Positions 1 to 10,872 of a stretch of DNA of 64,000 nucleotides are shown here, one piece after another (position 1 is the first letter of the stretch; each line of letters opens with the position of its first letter). Location of the stretch: the NCBI GenBank assembly GCA_018873225.1, contig JAEILZ010000003.1, positions 620,001-684,000 of the forward strand. Reading direction: 5' to 3'. Position numbers and translations under genes: made by a program. Under the pieces are notes generated by a model. It made no database searches. It saw nothing but the letters and a program-made list of their open reading frames with translations, and was not told the origin of the DNA. The DNA comes from [Phialemoniopsis] sp. UDSM-2020. Taxonomy: Eukaryota > Ascomycota > Sordariomycetes > Thyridiales > Thyridiaceae.

Positions 1-1
1 A

Positions 2-3000
2 GAAGAGGCAGCGGCTCTCGACCCGAACTACGAAAAGACAAACTTCCGCCCCTACATTCATCTGGCCTCTTGTGCGGTCAAGGAGAATCTGCCGACGAAC
101 CCATTGCTGCCCGCGGATCTGTTCACGTCATGTCTGACAACACCAATTGAAATGGCTTTGTGGTTCTTCGTCTTACAGAACCCACTCAAGACAAATCTGA
201 CACCTGAACGGGCAAAGAAACTCCCTGGCCGGCTGCAGGAACGCCGCACTCCCTTGGGAGAGCTTAATTGGATTTTTACCGCCATCACTGACACCATTGC
301 GTGGACGACATTGCCCAGGCACCTTTTCCGAAAGTTCTTCCGCCAGGATCTCATGGTAGCTGCCCTTTTCAGGAATTTCCTCCTCGCTCAGCGCGTCATG
401 TCGGTCTATGGATGTCATCCTCAGTCGTACCCCGAGCTGCCCGACACGAGGCAGCACGCTCTTTGGGAGAGCTGGGATCTCGCTGTAGATCAGGCTCTCG
501 CCCAGCTTCCGATGCTCGAGAGAAAAGAAACGGAGAATCTCGACTACGAGTACCAGAACTCCACGTTCTTCACCGAACAGCTGACGGCTTTCGAGATCTA
601 TCTCACTAGAGGCGATGCGCTCTCGCAGAAACCGCCAGACCAGCTCCCTGTCGTCCTACAGGTCCTGCTCAGTCAACAGCACCGAGTGCGCGCCCTCATC
701 CTTCTTGGGCGATTCCTCGATATCGGGCCCTGGGCAGTCCAATTGGCTTTGAGCATTGGCATTTTCCCATATGTTCTAAAGCTGCTGCAATCCGCTGCTA
801 CGGAACTCAAACCTGTCATGGTGTTCATCTGGACTCGGGTTCTCGCCGTCGACATCTCTTGCCAACAGGACTTGATTAAAGACAGCGGATACAACTACTT
901 TGCATCTATTCTTAAGCCCTCGGAGAACCTGCCCGTGTCTAACAGCGACGAGCACAAAGCGATGTGTGCCTTTATTCTCGCCATGCTGTGCAAGGGCTAC
1001 AAACCTGGACAAACTGTTTGCAATCAGACAGACATCATGACGTTCTGTCTTGTGCATCTGACAAATGACGAAAACCCTCTGCTGAGACAGTGGTCTTGTC
1101 TATGCATCAGCCAGCTTTGGCAGGACTTGCCAGAAGCTAAATGGCGCGGCATCAGGGAGAACGCGCCTACGAAACTCTCAAACCTGAGTAGAGACCCTGT
1201 GTGTGAAGTCAGGGCGGCTATGCTTCATGCAATGACAACCTTCTTGGGGATTCCAGATCTCACCGACGAAGTTGCCCGCATCGAAGAATCGGTAGCGTGG
1301 ACATTGCTTGACATGGCAAATGACGGCAGTGCAATGGTACGGAAAGAACTGCTGGTATTCCTGTCGCACTTTGCCCTTCGCTACGAGAACAAGTTTCTCG
1401 TTGCTGCATACGAGCATCTACTCGAGGAGAAGGAGTACATCCTCTATCCTCCTAGAGACGACGGCCTGGAGCACAGACTGGGCCTGCACTATGCCAGGCC
1501 GGAGCACCGCAACAGGGATGGAACGATCAAGCTCACCGCCCACGGCATGTCGCACAACACCATATTCGCGGCATGTTGGAAGCACATCATGGTCTTGACT
1601 GTGGATCCCCATCCCGAGGTACAGAGCCATGCTACCGTCATTGCCGATTATGTTCATAATGCCCTGCTCCATTCATCGGTCGGGGCACAGGCTCAGAATC
1701 TCATGGACGAAATCCAAAGGAGGGTCAAGCGTGCTATGACGAGAGCTCAGATGCTATCATCACAGCGGAGTAACCTCTCCCATGTTGCGAATGGCGACGG
1801 TGTGGCTCCTCCCCAATCACCAGGTCTGATTCGCCGGACTGTCAGCTCACTCTTTTCACCCTTCTTCAACGTTGACGCGCCTACCACTCCGACTACCCCA
1901 GGGCCACCTTCACCAGCTCTCTATCGTACTGCGTCACAGAGAAGCAAGAAGAGTATCGACTGGCCTGCAGCCGCCGAGCAGAACGACCAGGACAGGCCTG
2001 CCGATACGTACCACACTGTGCGTGAACCTGTGTCGCCTGGATTCGAAACCAGGGACAGGAAAGAATTGCCAGGATTGCCGTTGCCAAGCACCTTCCTTGA
2101 CTGGTCCATTGAATACTTCCGTGAGCCACAAATGAAGCCAAGCGAAGCCGAGGAACCTGGTAGTACCGAGTACAACGAGCGCTTATGGCGAAGGTCAAGA
2201 AACGAAGGCGTTATTAGGGAGACGCAACCGCAGAAGGCCCACGCTGGATCACACAAGTGGAACGACCAGTTCAGCATCATTAACAACGGTGCGCAACCGG
2301 CAAAATTGACCTTCCACCAGTTTGAAGACCACCTTGCCGTGGCTGACAATGGCAATACCATCAATGTCTGGGACTGGAAGAAACACCATAGGTTGAGCAG
2401 CTTCTCCAATGGCAACCCAGAGGGTTCCAAGATCAGCGACATGAAGTTCATCAATGAGGACGACCAGGCATTCTTGATGACAGGAACATCAGACGGCGTC
2501 ATCCGGATCTACCGCAACTATGACTCGGACCACAGGATCGAGCTTGCCTCTGCTTGGAGGGCGCTCACCCACTTGGTGCCGAGTAATGTTAATTCCGGCA
2601 TGGTCTTTGACTGGCAACAAGTCACCGGGACCGTGATCGTGGCCGGCGACGTCAAGGTCATCCGGCTCTGGAGCGCCGGGCATGAGACCTGCGTTACCGA
2701 TATACCAGCTCGATCTGGATCATGCGTCACGTCGCTGACGTCGGACCAGATGACGGGCAATCTCTTTGTTGCCGGCTTCGGGGATGGTGCAGTGCGAGTG
2801 TTTGACACGCGAAGCAGACCCCAGGATGCCATGGTCAGGAAATGGAAGGACGACTCTGATCGAGTCTGGGTCAAGAGCGTGCACATGCAGCGCGGCGGCC
2901 AGCGGGAGCTCTTGTCAGCGAGCCGCAACGGCAAGGTGAAGCTTTGGGATATCCGGATGGACAGCCCTTTGCATACTTTCCAGACGACACGGGACAACCT

Positions 3001-3325
3001 CCGGACAGCGAGCACCCATGAGCACTTGCCCGTCTTTGCTGTGTAAGTACCTCCACCTCCTTGTCCACTTGTAAAGGCCGTGAAATATGCTAATAGGACG
3101 AATTGCAGTGGCACATCAGCGCACAGTGTCAAGGTCTACAACTTTGACGGCAAGCTCCTGTCTCGAATCGAGCCCTACTCCAACTTCCTCCAGAATCGCG
3201 GCTCACCCATCTCCGCGACAGCCTTCCACCCCCACCGCGAGGTCCTGGCATGCGCGGCCCGCGGTGATCACCACATCAATCTTTTCCGCTGTTCAAATGA
3301 AGAAGCAGATGGGGTGCATCACTGA
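2..3325 (+). CDS. KOG1: TORC1 subunit KOG1/Raptor, 3' part (5' end outside the window)
   Basis: Raptor/Kog1 is the scaffold of TOR complex 1; it binds TOR and presents substrates, at the vacuolar/lysosomal surface. The window opens inside the gene. The frame is open from base 2 to 3042, then a 66-nt intron (3043-3108; GTAAGT donor, branch-like GCTAAT near 3089, TGCAG acceptor) joins a last exon 3109-3325, giving 1085 visible residues. Residues about 30-560 are helical HEAT/armadillo-like sequence with the hallmark stretch LLGRFLDIGPWAVQLALSIG and a following VFIWTRVLAVD. Residues about 600-700 are Ser/Pro/Thr-rich and probably disordered. From about 745 to the end there are WD-repeat units (INVWDWKK, IRIYRNY, VRVFDTRS, VKLWDIR). 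The N-terminal RNC (caspase-like) domain would lie upstream. Family assignment is very secure; a methionine inside the window should not be read as the start. Confidence 0.95.
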
Positions 3326-3892
3326 GCAGGATCGCTACATCCTGACCATTAACGAGAGCTGTTCCATCAGCGCACAAGGACTGCACATCAAGAATGCGGT
3401 CTGCCTCATCAGTTGCTTTTCAATTGCGCATTGTCTATGTCTTTTCCTTTCATTCATGCATCATCTTCCTTAATCTGATGTCGACAACGTACACAGAGTT
3501 GGAGTTTGGGGGACCACCCTTGGGCATGGCCTGGCTAAATCTGACCTCTTTTGTTCGTAATGAGCGCGTGCGGTGGTGGTGGTGGTGATGTACACCAACT
3601 TATTTCTAATGAGATCTGTAGACGTCAGAGTTCACAAGATGAGAATATCTGGCTCTTTGTAAATTATACTACATTATTATGTATTTTTTGTGCATCAAGT
3701 GTACACAGCTTTGTGATGTTCACGGTGATCTGTCTGTAGTGTATGGCTTTGGTCTGGGTCATCGACTGGCTTATCGATAACCTAAAAAGTTCAAGTTTAG
3801 GCACCACCTGAATGTCTTGACTTTGAAACTGCTACCCGCATTAACACATTTCTCGACATTGCTCCAAGAGAGTACCGTGCGTCGAGCTCATC
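3326..3892. other. Intergenic spacer with a short GGT repeat
   Basis: This holds the 3' UTR of KOG1 and the promoter of the next gene. A short GGT trinucleotide run sits near 3571-3588 and an AT-rich stretch at 3658-3690. I see no coding sequence and no clear TATA box. Confidence 0.6.
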
Positions 3893-5424
3893 ATGAGCTC
3901 CAAGCGAGGCTACGATTCCCAGTCGTCGGTGGAGGAAGAGACAACCGCCCAGCCCCCCAGGAAGCAGCGCAAGCATAACGGCGGCGCCTCGAACGGCAAA
4001 GCGAACCACCGCGATTCGGCGCCGACCACGGATTCTACATACGGCCAGCGCTATGTCTTCTCGAGCCTGGACCAGCCTACTGTTCCCTACGATGAAGAGC
4101 TCGAGTTTGAAGACGAGCAGGACGCCCTGGCATATCTGAAAGCTGTAAGGTACGTAGACCAGGCTCTCTCCAACCACTATCCCAATCCTCGTGGCACCTG
4201 TCGCTAAGTTTGCTTTTGCCAAGAAATTTCTCGAAGATCCGATTTTGCTGACATCGCGATTATTACAGGCATGAAGCAGGCGGTATTCCTCATGTTCTCG
4301 TCGCTGCGAAGGCGGGGCCGCAGCTGCCCTCCCAGCCGGCGGGAGACGAGTTGTGCTACGACGACGACGCTCAAGTGGACCGGGGATTGTACGACACCGG
4401 TCTAGGAGACACAAGAGGCTACTACTTTGACGGGACGTACACTGCCGCCCCCGATACGGATTCCGGAGACGAAGCGATGTCAGATGCGGACGCGATGGAT
4501 GAGAAGCGTATTTACGAAGCCTACTACGCGTCCATCCTAGACCGATTCACCAAACTCCGAGAGCTTTTACATCAAGACCCGCCAGCATCGGCCCTCGCTG
4601 CCCTCTCGTCAGAGCATGCCACAGACGTCGGTCCCTCGGGTCCCAGATCCAAGTCATTCCTAGTCTGGCGGGGTCGCCTGCTCCGTACGAACCCCTTGCC
4701 AGCGCAGGTCGCTGCCATGGACAAGGATAGCGTCCTGCAGCTACTACGCGTCATTTTGAATTGCAAACTTATGCAGCACGGCAGCGACCTCCGCGAGCGG
4801 ACGAGTCGATGGTTATGGGCGCTGCTAGCGCGTCTCCCTGACCGGGGCGAGCTCGATCACACAGATATCGGCTGGGTACGGGAGCTGGGCAAGCGAGCAG
4901 TGCTCATGATGACGAGTATCGCACAGATGGCGGCCCTCCGAGAACAGGTTGAGCTCGAGGAAGGAGGAGGTGACGAGGAAGAGGAGAATCCTGACGACCT
5001 CTATGTCGAGCAGGACGCCCCCGGGCCGGCAGACGGAGACGATGCGGATGGTATGGAGACGGGTTCGGTGGGGAGTGCGCCCATGGAGGACTCGGCTTCT
5101 GAAGATGGGGAAGTGCCTGACGAACCTCCACCCGTGACTCAAGACGCCGAAGCTGACATTGAGGCTGTAAGGGCTCGACTTCTCGCTAGACTCGACAACG
5201 TCGAGGGTGCGCAGCCAAAGCTTGACTTCGTGCCGGTCGCAGAACCAGAGGCTCCAGCAGCGAAGCAGGCAATGGATATCGTGGATGAAGACGACATGCC
5301 CTTCGACGAAGCGCGAGCACGTATCAACATGCGGGCGACGCTGAACATGATCCTTACGGTTGCGGGTGAGTTTTACGGACAGCGGGACCTGCTCGAGTTT
5401 CGCGACCCGTTTCCAGGTTTGTAG
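3893..5424 (+). CDS. Gemin2/SIP1-family snRNP assembly protein
   Basis: Gemin2 (yeast Brr1 related) binds the Sm protein ring and helps load it on snRNA, in the cytoplasm. Two exons, 3893-4149 and 4269-5424, with a 119-nt intron (GTACGT donor, ATTACAG acceptor), encode 470 residues. The join restores the family signature: QRYVFSSLDQPTVPYDEE, then ALAYLKAVR joined to HEAGGIPHVLVA (residues about 54-99). A helical body follows at about 160-310 (RIYEAYYASILDRF, WRGRLLRTNPLP, LLRVILNCKLMQHGSDLRER). Residues about 316-420 are very acidic and probably disordered. The C-terminal helix block (FDEARARINMRATLNMIL) closes the family domain. At 470 aa it is much longer than the roughly 280-aa animal proteins, mainly through the acidic insertion, as is common in filamentous fungi. 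The start was chosen as the first ATG of the open frame. Confidence 0.9.
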
Positions 5425-6687
5425 CTTTTTTGATCACATTTGCATCGCGGACTAGATACCCCGTTACATGAATCCGCTCTTCTAGGAATATCAAGGCGTT
5501 TTATGTTTTAGCATATTGTTCTGTCGGTAGCTACATAGGACTGGCAGACTAATACCATCGTTCCTTTCATCATCGTGTGCAAGCCGGCCTAGACTGGCTG
5601 GTACAGTCACACGTACAGCTTGCATAATCAAGCATGCTTATCTACATCGAGACTTGGCGCAGTGTACACGAGATTTAGAGTCTTGATGGCATTACAAAGA
5701 TGGTTGCCTCTGTTACAGTTGTTGCCGTGGCAGAGCCAATCGGTCTGTCGCTTGCAGAAGGAGGCATAAGCATATGCCGTTACTTAATCACCGGCCTGCA
5801 AGCAGCTGTATATTGCTTACTTTAACACTTTTGTTGCCTCGCTCATCTCCGACATGGCCAGGAATCCACGCACGGCATTGAAGCCGGAGTGCGTAGCATC
5901 AATTGATGGCTCGCTCGGCAATTGATCCGGTTATGGAGTGGTCTTTTTCCTGCTCGTCATCATCAAACACCCACCGAGGATGAACCCCTGGCGGACTGCT
6001 CTAATTAACGCGAAAAAACGCGGCCAACGCGACTGGCCACATTGGCCCAGCCTGCAAATTCTCCACCTCTGAAGAGTGGTCCTGCTCGCCCAGCCCCAGC
6101 CAATTAGCCCGGCAGAAATTTGACTGCGAGCACCACTGACTGGCCCGCACATGCTCCCCAGCCTCATTCCTGTCCCTCCATCCTCGTCATGTCTTTGAAA
6201 GTTCCCTCCTCCTGATCCCTCCCCCTTTCCACAACCTTGTTTCCAGCACAGACCGAGTTGACGACATCAATCGATCCTGGCCCGTCATAGTATTGACTTG
6301 AATTATTTCGCTTTGTTCTCCTAGCTTCTTTGCGCAATCGCAAAATACCAACTTTGCAAGCTTAATCTCAAGCGAACCCGAGAATCTTTGACGGAACATT
6401 ATCCCACCACCTAAACGTCACAAAGAAGTTTCCAACATTCCTGCTATTATTGTCTTCGACTTCTTTCAAGACAAGGCGACCGCAATCGGGTCCCGGGTCT
6501 CTCTTTGACCGTCGTCGACAAGTCTCCCCCCGCTCGACGTCAAAGACAACAAGTCTTTATCTGATCCTGGGGCAACCGCCTAACCCCTCCAACACTCGCA
6601 AACCACCTACTTGTCGCTCCCTTGATCTCGCCCTCACAACCCGACAGCATACACATTTCCAATTATACAATCTCTCCGCAAAGCATC
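5425..6687. other. Intergenic region and long CT-rich leader of the RNR-inhibitor gene
   Basis: No convincing coding sequence. From about 6170 to 6687 the plus strand is rich in C and T, typical of a fungal core promoter and long 5' leader. The ACGCG cluster at 6008-6031 is listed separately. An ORF overlapping the start in another frame (from 6450) has no family features and is treated as a shadow. Confidence 0.6.
6008..6031. promoter_or_regulatory. Three clustered ACGCG cores (MBF/E2F-like)
   Basis: ACGCG occurs at 6008-6012, 6018-6022 and 6027-6031, the first followed by A-rich sequence (ACGCGAAAAA). ACGCG is the core of MCB boxes bound by MBF, the fungal G1/S regulator. The cluster lies about 660 bp upstream of the start of a ribonucleotide-reductase inhibitor gene, a class known in yeasts to be tied to S phase. 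Binding here is inferred from the motif alone. Confidence 0.45.
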
Positions 6688-7584
6688 ATGTCAGCCCCAC
6701 GAACCAAGAGGCCCTTCGCCGGCGCCGCGAGCGACCCGGCCCAGCGCCAGATAACATCCTTCTTCCACCGCAACGAGTCAGCACAACCAGCCGACCTTCT
6801 CCCCTCGGCAGCCCACCTCCCCGCCCAGGTCCAGGCAAACTTGCTGTCAGTCGGCATGCGCGTGCGCAAATCCGTCCCCGAAGGCTACAAGACGGGCTCC
6901 GACTGCGGCTCCTTCTCGCTGTGGTCCGACGCCGACCCCCGGCAATCACAACAGACCACCACCACCACCGGCACGCAATCTTCGCCCTTCGCCCCCGAGA
7001 AGCGCGAGCTCCTCCCCTTCTGCGGCATCCACAAGGTCGGCGGCCTCGCCTCACAGCCCGACTTTGACGGGCCCTCGCTCTTCCCGCCCTCGGCCTTCGA
7101 GCTGTCTACATCATCAGCAGATGTACCCGACCTCGACGACTGCCCCGGCCTGACGAGCAGCCAAGAGTCAGCGGCGTCCTACACCTCCGTCGAGACGGTG
7201 CCCACGTTGTCGTCGTCACCAGCGAGGGGTACCCAGCAGCAGCAGCGCAAGCGCTTCTACGCCGAGGACGAGTCGGTCGACAGGCCCGTCTCGCTGCGCG
7301 ACGAGTGGCTCGACGGCGAGGTCAGCCCGCGCACCCTCGCGCCCGTGGGCTGGGACAACGGCCGCGTCATGGCCGTGCCCCGGAAGCGCGGAGGAGGCGC
7401 AGGCAGCGGGGCCCGCAAGGCGGCTATCGCCAGGCCACCGGCTCGCCTGACGGACCTGGGCCAGGAGAACTTGGACCTGGTCATGGAAGCCTCGGGCGGG
7501 GAGGACTTTGAGGAGGCGAGCTTCCTCGACTACCACACCTGGGCCACCGCGGCGCCGCGGGATATGGACATGGGCGGTCTTTAA
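6688..7584 (+). CDS. Spd1/Dif1-type ribonucleotide reductase inhibitor / import facilitator
   Basis: Spd1 (fission yeast) and Dif1/Sml1/Hug1 (budding yeast) restrain ribonucleotide reductase, by inhibition or by holding the small subunit in the nucleus, until dNTPs are needed. This is a single exon of 298 residues. Residues 19-26 are QRQITSFF, an exact PCNA-interacting peptide (Q-x-x-I-x-x-F-F). Residues about 56-73 (VGMRVRKSVPEGYKTGS) form the core of the RNR-inhibitor (Hug) motif. The C-terminal ENLDLVMEASGGEDFEEASFL is an acidic block also common in filamentous relatives. The middle is Ser/Pro-rich and probably disordered. The yeast proteins are about 100-135 aa; fungal homologues with long linkers are usual. 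ATG 6688 was chosen over an in-frame start at 6622 because the intervening residues are leader-like and the ATG directly precedes MSAPRTKRPFAG. Family assignment is firm; which of the two mechanisms applies is not clear. Confidence 0.85.
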   Translation: MSAPRTKRPFAGAASDPAQRQITSFFHRNESAQPADLLPSAAHLPAQVQANLLSVGMRVRKSVPEGYKTGSDCGSFSLWSDADPRQSQQTTTTTGTQSSPFAPEKRELLPFCGIHKVGGLASQPDFDGPSLFPPSAFELSTSSADVPDLDDCPGLTSSQESAASYTSVETVPTLSSSPARGTQQQQRKRFYAEDESVDRPVSLRDEWLDGEVSPRTLAPVGWDNGRVMAVPRKRGGGAGSGARKAAIARPPARLTDLGQENLDLVMEASGGEDFEEASFLDYHTWATAAPRDMDMGGL

Positions 7585-8793
7585 GCCTGCTCATTGAGCA
7601 AACTGTAATGTTTTATTAGTGTTGTGTGTATCATTGTGTGTATTAGGCGGTGGGCTTTCATCGGTGCACTGGGTTTTCTGGGATTTTATATCATGGCATG
7701 GAGTTTATGGCAAAGCCGCAGCATAGCATGGAGATGCAAACGGTAATTCGGGGTACAATTAGCTAGCTAGCATCAGCGGCGATCCTTGGGGATGGACTTT
7801 CCTCAGGCGGACGAGTCCGTGTGTGAATGGAAGATACCTTTTGACCTCATGTTTCTATCATCATGAAGATAACACTGTGTGCTATAGGCATTGAGTATGG
7901 AAAAATCACTCCTGAAGTGAACACTACGTAAATATCTAGCTATCTACCGATGGAGTCATGCTACTTGAAGAATCATGACAGCGATCGAATGACCAGAGTA
8001 TGATAGTACCTCGGCCTAACATTTCAAGTGTTTACATCCTACAGCGTACAGTCTTAAGATGAATAGTGATACACCAAGGCAATGGCGAGGTTCGGGTTGG
8101 GCAGCTACCTGTAGTTATACGATGGATACGGGATATGGGCCTTGTGATTGCAAGTCACCGACGGTCATGAAACTACGCCATGTTCACATCACGAACATGT
8201 CAGGTTCGGGCAATCAAATCATCACAGGCCTACGCACAGACACTCACAGTTCACTTCACGTCAGAGGATGGGGACGGTTGGGTTATGTGGAATCCATGAA
8301 TTCAAATCGCAAAGCACAGTGATTTCCTCCCCGCCTCCGTGTACACTGCACTTGGGTATGGCGATTCAATCAGCTCATCCACGTCCTCGTGATTCAAGAC
8401 GTTCACCTCGTGCAGACCGTCAAGAAACACTCATGTGAAAATGCCATTTTTGCCAGCTATCCACCCATGCAGTATGAGAAATTCTGCCTGTACGGAAATC
8501 TTTCCCTTAAGATACACGCACGCAGAAGTAAGAGACAAACAAACGTCGTGGGAAAAGATGGATGTCGATAATGCTAGATATCCGGACCCCAAACGCCCCT
8601 TTTCTTTTGTGAGGTGATTTTTGTCCATCTTCTATCCGCAAGGTGGTCGTCGTTCGTGTAGAGAGACATTATTCTTTCTAGTACGCCCCCCAAATGTTTC
8701 GAGAGTGAGAGAGTTTTTTGTTTTGCAGATGTTCCGAGATGTTCCCCCATGAATCATGACCAGCCGTGATAAAAGAAAGCAGATGCGTTACAT
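7585..8793. other. Intergenic region between convergent genes
   Basis: 3' flanks of the RNR-inhibitor gene (plus) and the eS27 gene (minus). Small ORFs at 8059-8438 have no family features and are not annotated. I see no RNA gene or repeat. Confidence 0.55.
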
Positions 8794-9371
8794 CTACTTC
8801 CTCCGGAAGGAGCAGCCCTCGGTGAGCCTGGCCTTACCACCGGTGGGCTGGCACAGGACGGTCGTGCAGCCCTGGCAGATGACGACGGTCTGGGCGTGCG
8901 AGAAAACGGTGGTGATGGTGAAGCAGCCGGGGCACTTGACGTCCATGAAGAAGGATCGGGGAGCGGGGACCAGGGTCTGGACAATTCGGTTAGCATCATG
9001 AACCCCTCCATTGTTCAAATCATTCGAGAGGTAATCTCGGGGGGAGAAAAGCATACCTTGAGCTTGTGCTTCTTAGCCTCAGCAGCAGGGCTGGGGTTAA
9101 GCAGATCAACGGCCAGAACCTAGGGAAAAACATGTCAGCACCTCCGTACAACATAGAATCGACTCCTCCATCAGATCTCAGCCCGCAATCGTCGCCAAAA
9201 CATCCGAATCATCCCCAAAACATGTCCAGTGTTTGCTTCCAGCCTTTTCCCGGGCGGTGTTCCCCCTCTTGATGGACTCCTCGGATGTAGTGGCTCGGAT
9301 TGGTGGCAAATGTCGTCTTGCACGAGATCGCCGTAGCAACAGCGGAGGGTGGCGGGCAAAGCGCTTACCAT
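8794..9371 (-). CDS. RPS27: 40S ribosomal protein eS27 (S27)
   Basis: A zinc-binding protein of the small ribosomal subunit. Three coding exons on the minus strand: 9371-9369 (the ATG only), 9119-9057 (21 codons) and 8976-8794, with introns of 249 nt (GTAAGC...CCTAG) and 80 nt (GTATGC...TCCAG). All junctions are phase 0. The product is 82 residues, the normal family length. Exon 2 gives [21 protein letters not shown] and exon 3 starts [18 protein letters not shown]. The C4 zinc finger is CPGC at residues 37-40 and CQGC about 15 residues later; the protein ends [10 protein letters not shown]. An ORF reading through intron 2 makes a false N-terminus and was not used. The first exon containing nothing but the start codon is a notable layout. 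Identity is certain. Confidence 0.97.
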
Positions 9372-9588
9372 CTTGACGGATTGAGGTGGAAGTTATCTCT
9401 GTGATCAAAGTCGCGAGCGGGAGAATAAGTTGACGAAATCTGTCGGTGTTGGGAACAGATTTGGCGCGACGATGGATAGAGAGGTCGTAGAGGTAGGAAG
9501 GGCAACGATGAAAAATTGTGAGGGGGGATATTCGATTTGATTTCGCCGCTTCGCTGATTTTCCGGCCAACCAGAAACAGTTTAGTGCA

Positions 9589-9601
9589 TTAGGGTTTTTT
9601 T
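9589..9601 (+). promoter_or_regulatory. TTAGGGTTT telobox-like site (Tbf1-type)
   Basis: TTAGGG followed by a run of T lies about 220 bp upstream of the eS27 start. Tbf1-like factors bind TTAGGG, and such boxes are known regulators of ribosomal-protein genes in several ascomycetes. Use by eS27 is inferred from position. Confidence 0.5.
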
Positions 9602-9667
9602 CGATTGTGTGGGCAATTGGAGTGGAAGGCGAGAGGGAGTCAGCACGGACCACTAGTTAGGTTAGTA

Positions 9668-9673
9668 CACGTG
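9668..9673. promoter_or_regulatory. CACGTG E-box in the divergent promoter
   Basis: A palindromic CACGTG followed by ACC. Cbf1-type bHLH factors bind this sequence, and Cbf1 works with Tbf1 at ribosomal-protein promoters in Candida. It could serve either flanking gene. The motif is short, so a chance match is possible. Confidence 0.35.
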
Positions 9674-10030
9674 ACCCCAGTCCTGTTCCTGCCTAGAAGT
9701 CTCACTCACGCCGCCACTCGATGGCCGAAAAAAAGCTTTGGCAAGCTTTGACCACTCAGAGGCGAGTATTTCTTCTACCAGCGAATCCAGATCCTTCTAG
9801 GCTGCTGTAACGGGGAAGAACTTCCGCCTAACGAGGCCTAGCACCAGTGAATCGGGCGGCTTGCGACGCTGCTCCAGGCAGCTGGGATACAGCAGTGAGC
9901 ACCCCGCCGTGGGGTTTCCATCACCGAGCCAGTGGCCAACACTTCACGATCCGCCACATCTCAAGGTTTAGACCTCATTCTTTCCCTTCCCGATCTGCAT
10001 CTAGTTGTCCACGAGACATCGCCTTCCGGA

Positions 10031-10872
10031 ATGGCTGCTCCGACAGAACAGCGGATCGCTGTTCCCATAGACGACCCCAATGCGGACACAGAATGGTGCG
10101 CCCACGATGAGCCACGCCCGTTTGCCACTGGCCGGATGACGCATGGAGCTAATAGTATGACTCCAGGAACGAGATTCTGAGGAAACATGGAGTCATTCCC
10201 GAGAAGCCACCTAGCCCGACCCCGATGATCGAGGAAGCCATCCTCGAGGGCCGGAGATTAGCACACGAGAACCGATTGGAGGGCAAGGACCTTGACGAGC
10301 TAGACGAGCTTGAAGATGACGAGGACGAAGAGTTCCTCGAGCGATATCGCCAGCAAAGGATGCGCGAGCTGGACGCTTTGACGAAGAAGTCCCTACACGG
10401 CACTGTTTACCCCCTGTCAAAGCCAGACTATTCCCGCGAGGTCACGGATGCATCCAGCAATGGGGTCGTCTTGGTGAATCTCACTTCCTCCATGGGCACA
10501 AATGTCGAGTCGAGGGTGCTCACGGAGCTCTGGCGCCAGGCAGCAAAAGAATACGGGGATGTCAAGTTCTGCGAGATGCGGGCGGACCAGGCGATCGAGA
10601 ATTACCCGGACAAGAACTGCCCTACGATACTCATCTACAAGAATGGCGACATCGTGAAGCAGGTGGTGACTCTTATGACCGTCGGCGGCGTTCGCATGAA
10701 CATGCTCGATCTGGACAAGATTCTAGTCGAGGTTGGCGCGGTGCAAGACTCGGATATGAGGATCTTGAAGAGGAGGAGAGAAGCCGAGGACGCCGAGGAG
10801 GAACGGCTGGCTGGTAAAGGCATGAGGAGAAGCGCACCCCAGGATGACGACGATGATGATGATTGGGACTGA
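10031..10872 (+). CDS. PLP2: Phosducin-like protein (PLP2/PDCL3 type), CCT chaperonin cofactor
   Basis: Phosducin-like proteins of this class bind the CCT/TRiC chaperonin in the cytosol and help fold actin, tubulin and cell-cycle proteins. Two exons, 10031-10095 and 10167-10872, with a 71-nt intron (GTGCGC donor, branch-like GCTAAT at about 10148, CTCCAG acceptor), encode 256 residues. The join yields DTEWNEILRKHGVIPEKPPSP, the conserved N-terminal motif. A very acidic helix follows (residues about 75-95), then a thioredoxin-like domain (about 130-225: VVLVNLTSS, VKFCEMRADQAIENYPDKNCPTILIYKNGDIVKQ). There is no redox CxxC motif, as expected. The C-terminus is basic, then ends in an Asp run and WD. 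The gene is divergent from eS27, another translation/proteostasis gene, with which it may share a promoter. Confidence 0.93.

Larger units (their letters stand above)
9372..10030. promoter_or_regulatory. Divergent promoter between RPS27 and PLP2
   Basis: 659 bp separate the two divergent start codons. Two motifs stand out: TTAGGG followed by a T-run (9589-9594 on) and CACGTG (9668-9673). A short plus-strand ORF from 9847 overlaps the PLP2 start in another frame and has no family signal. Confidence 0.6.
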
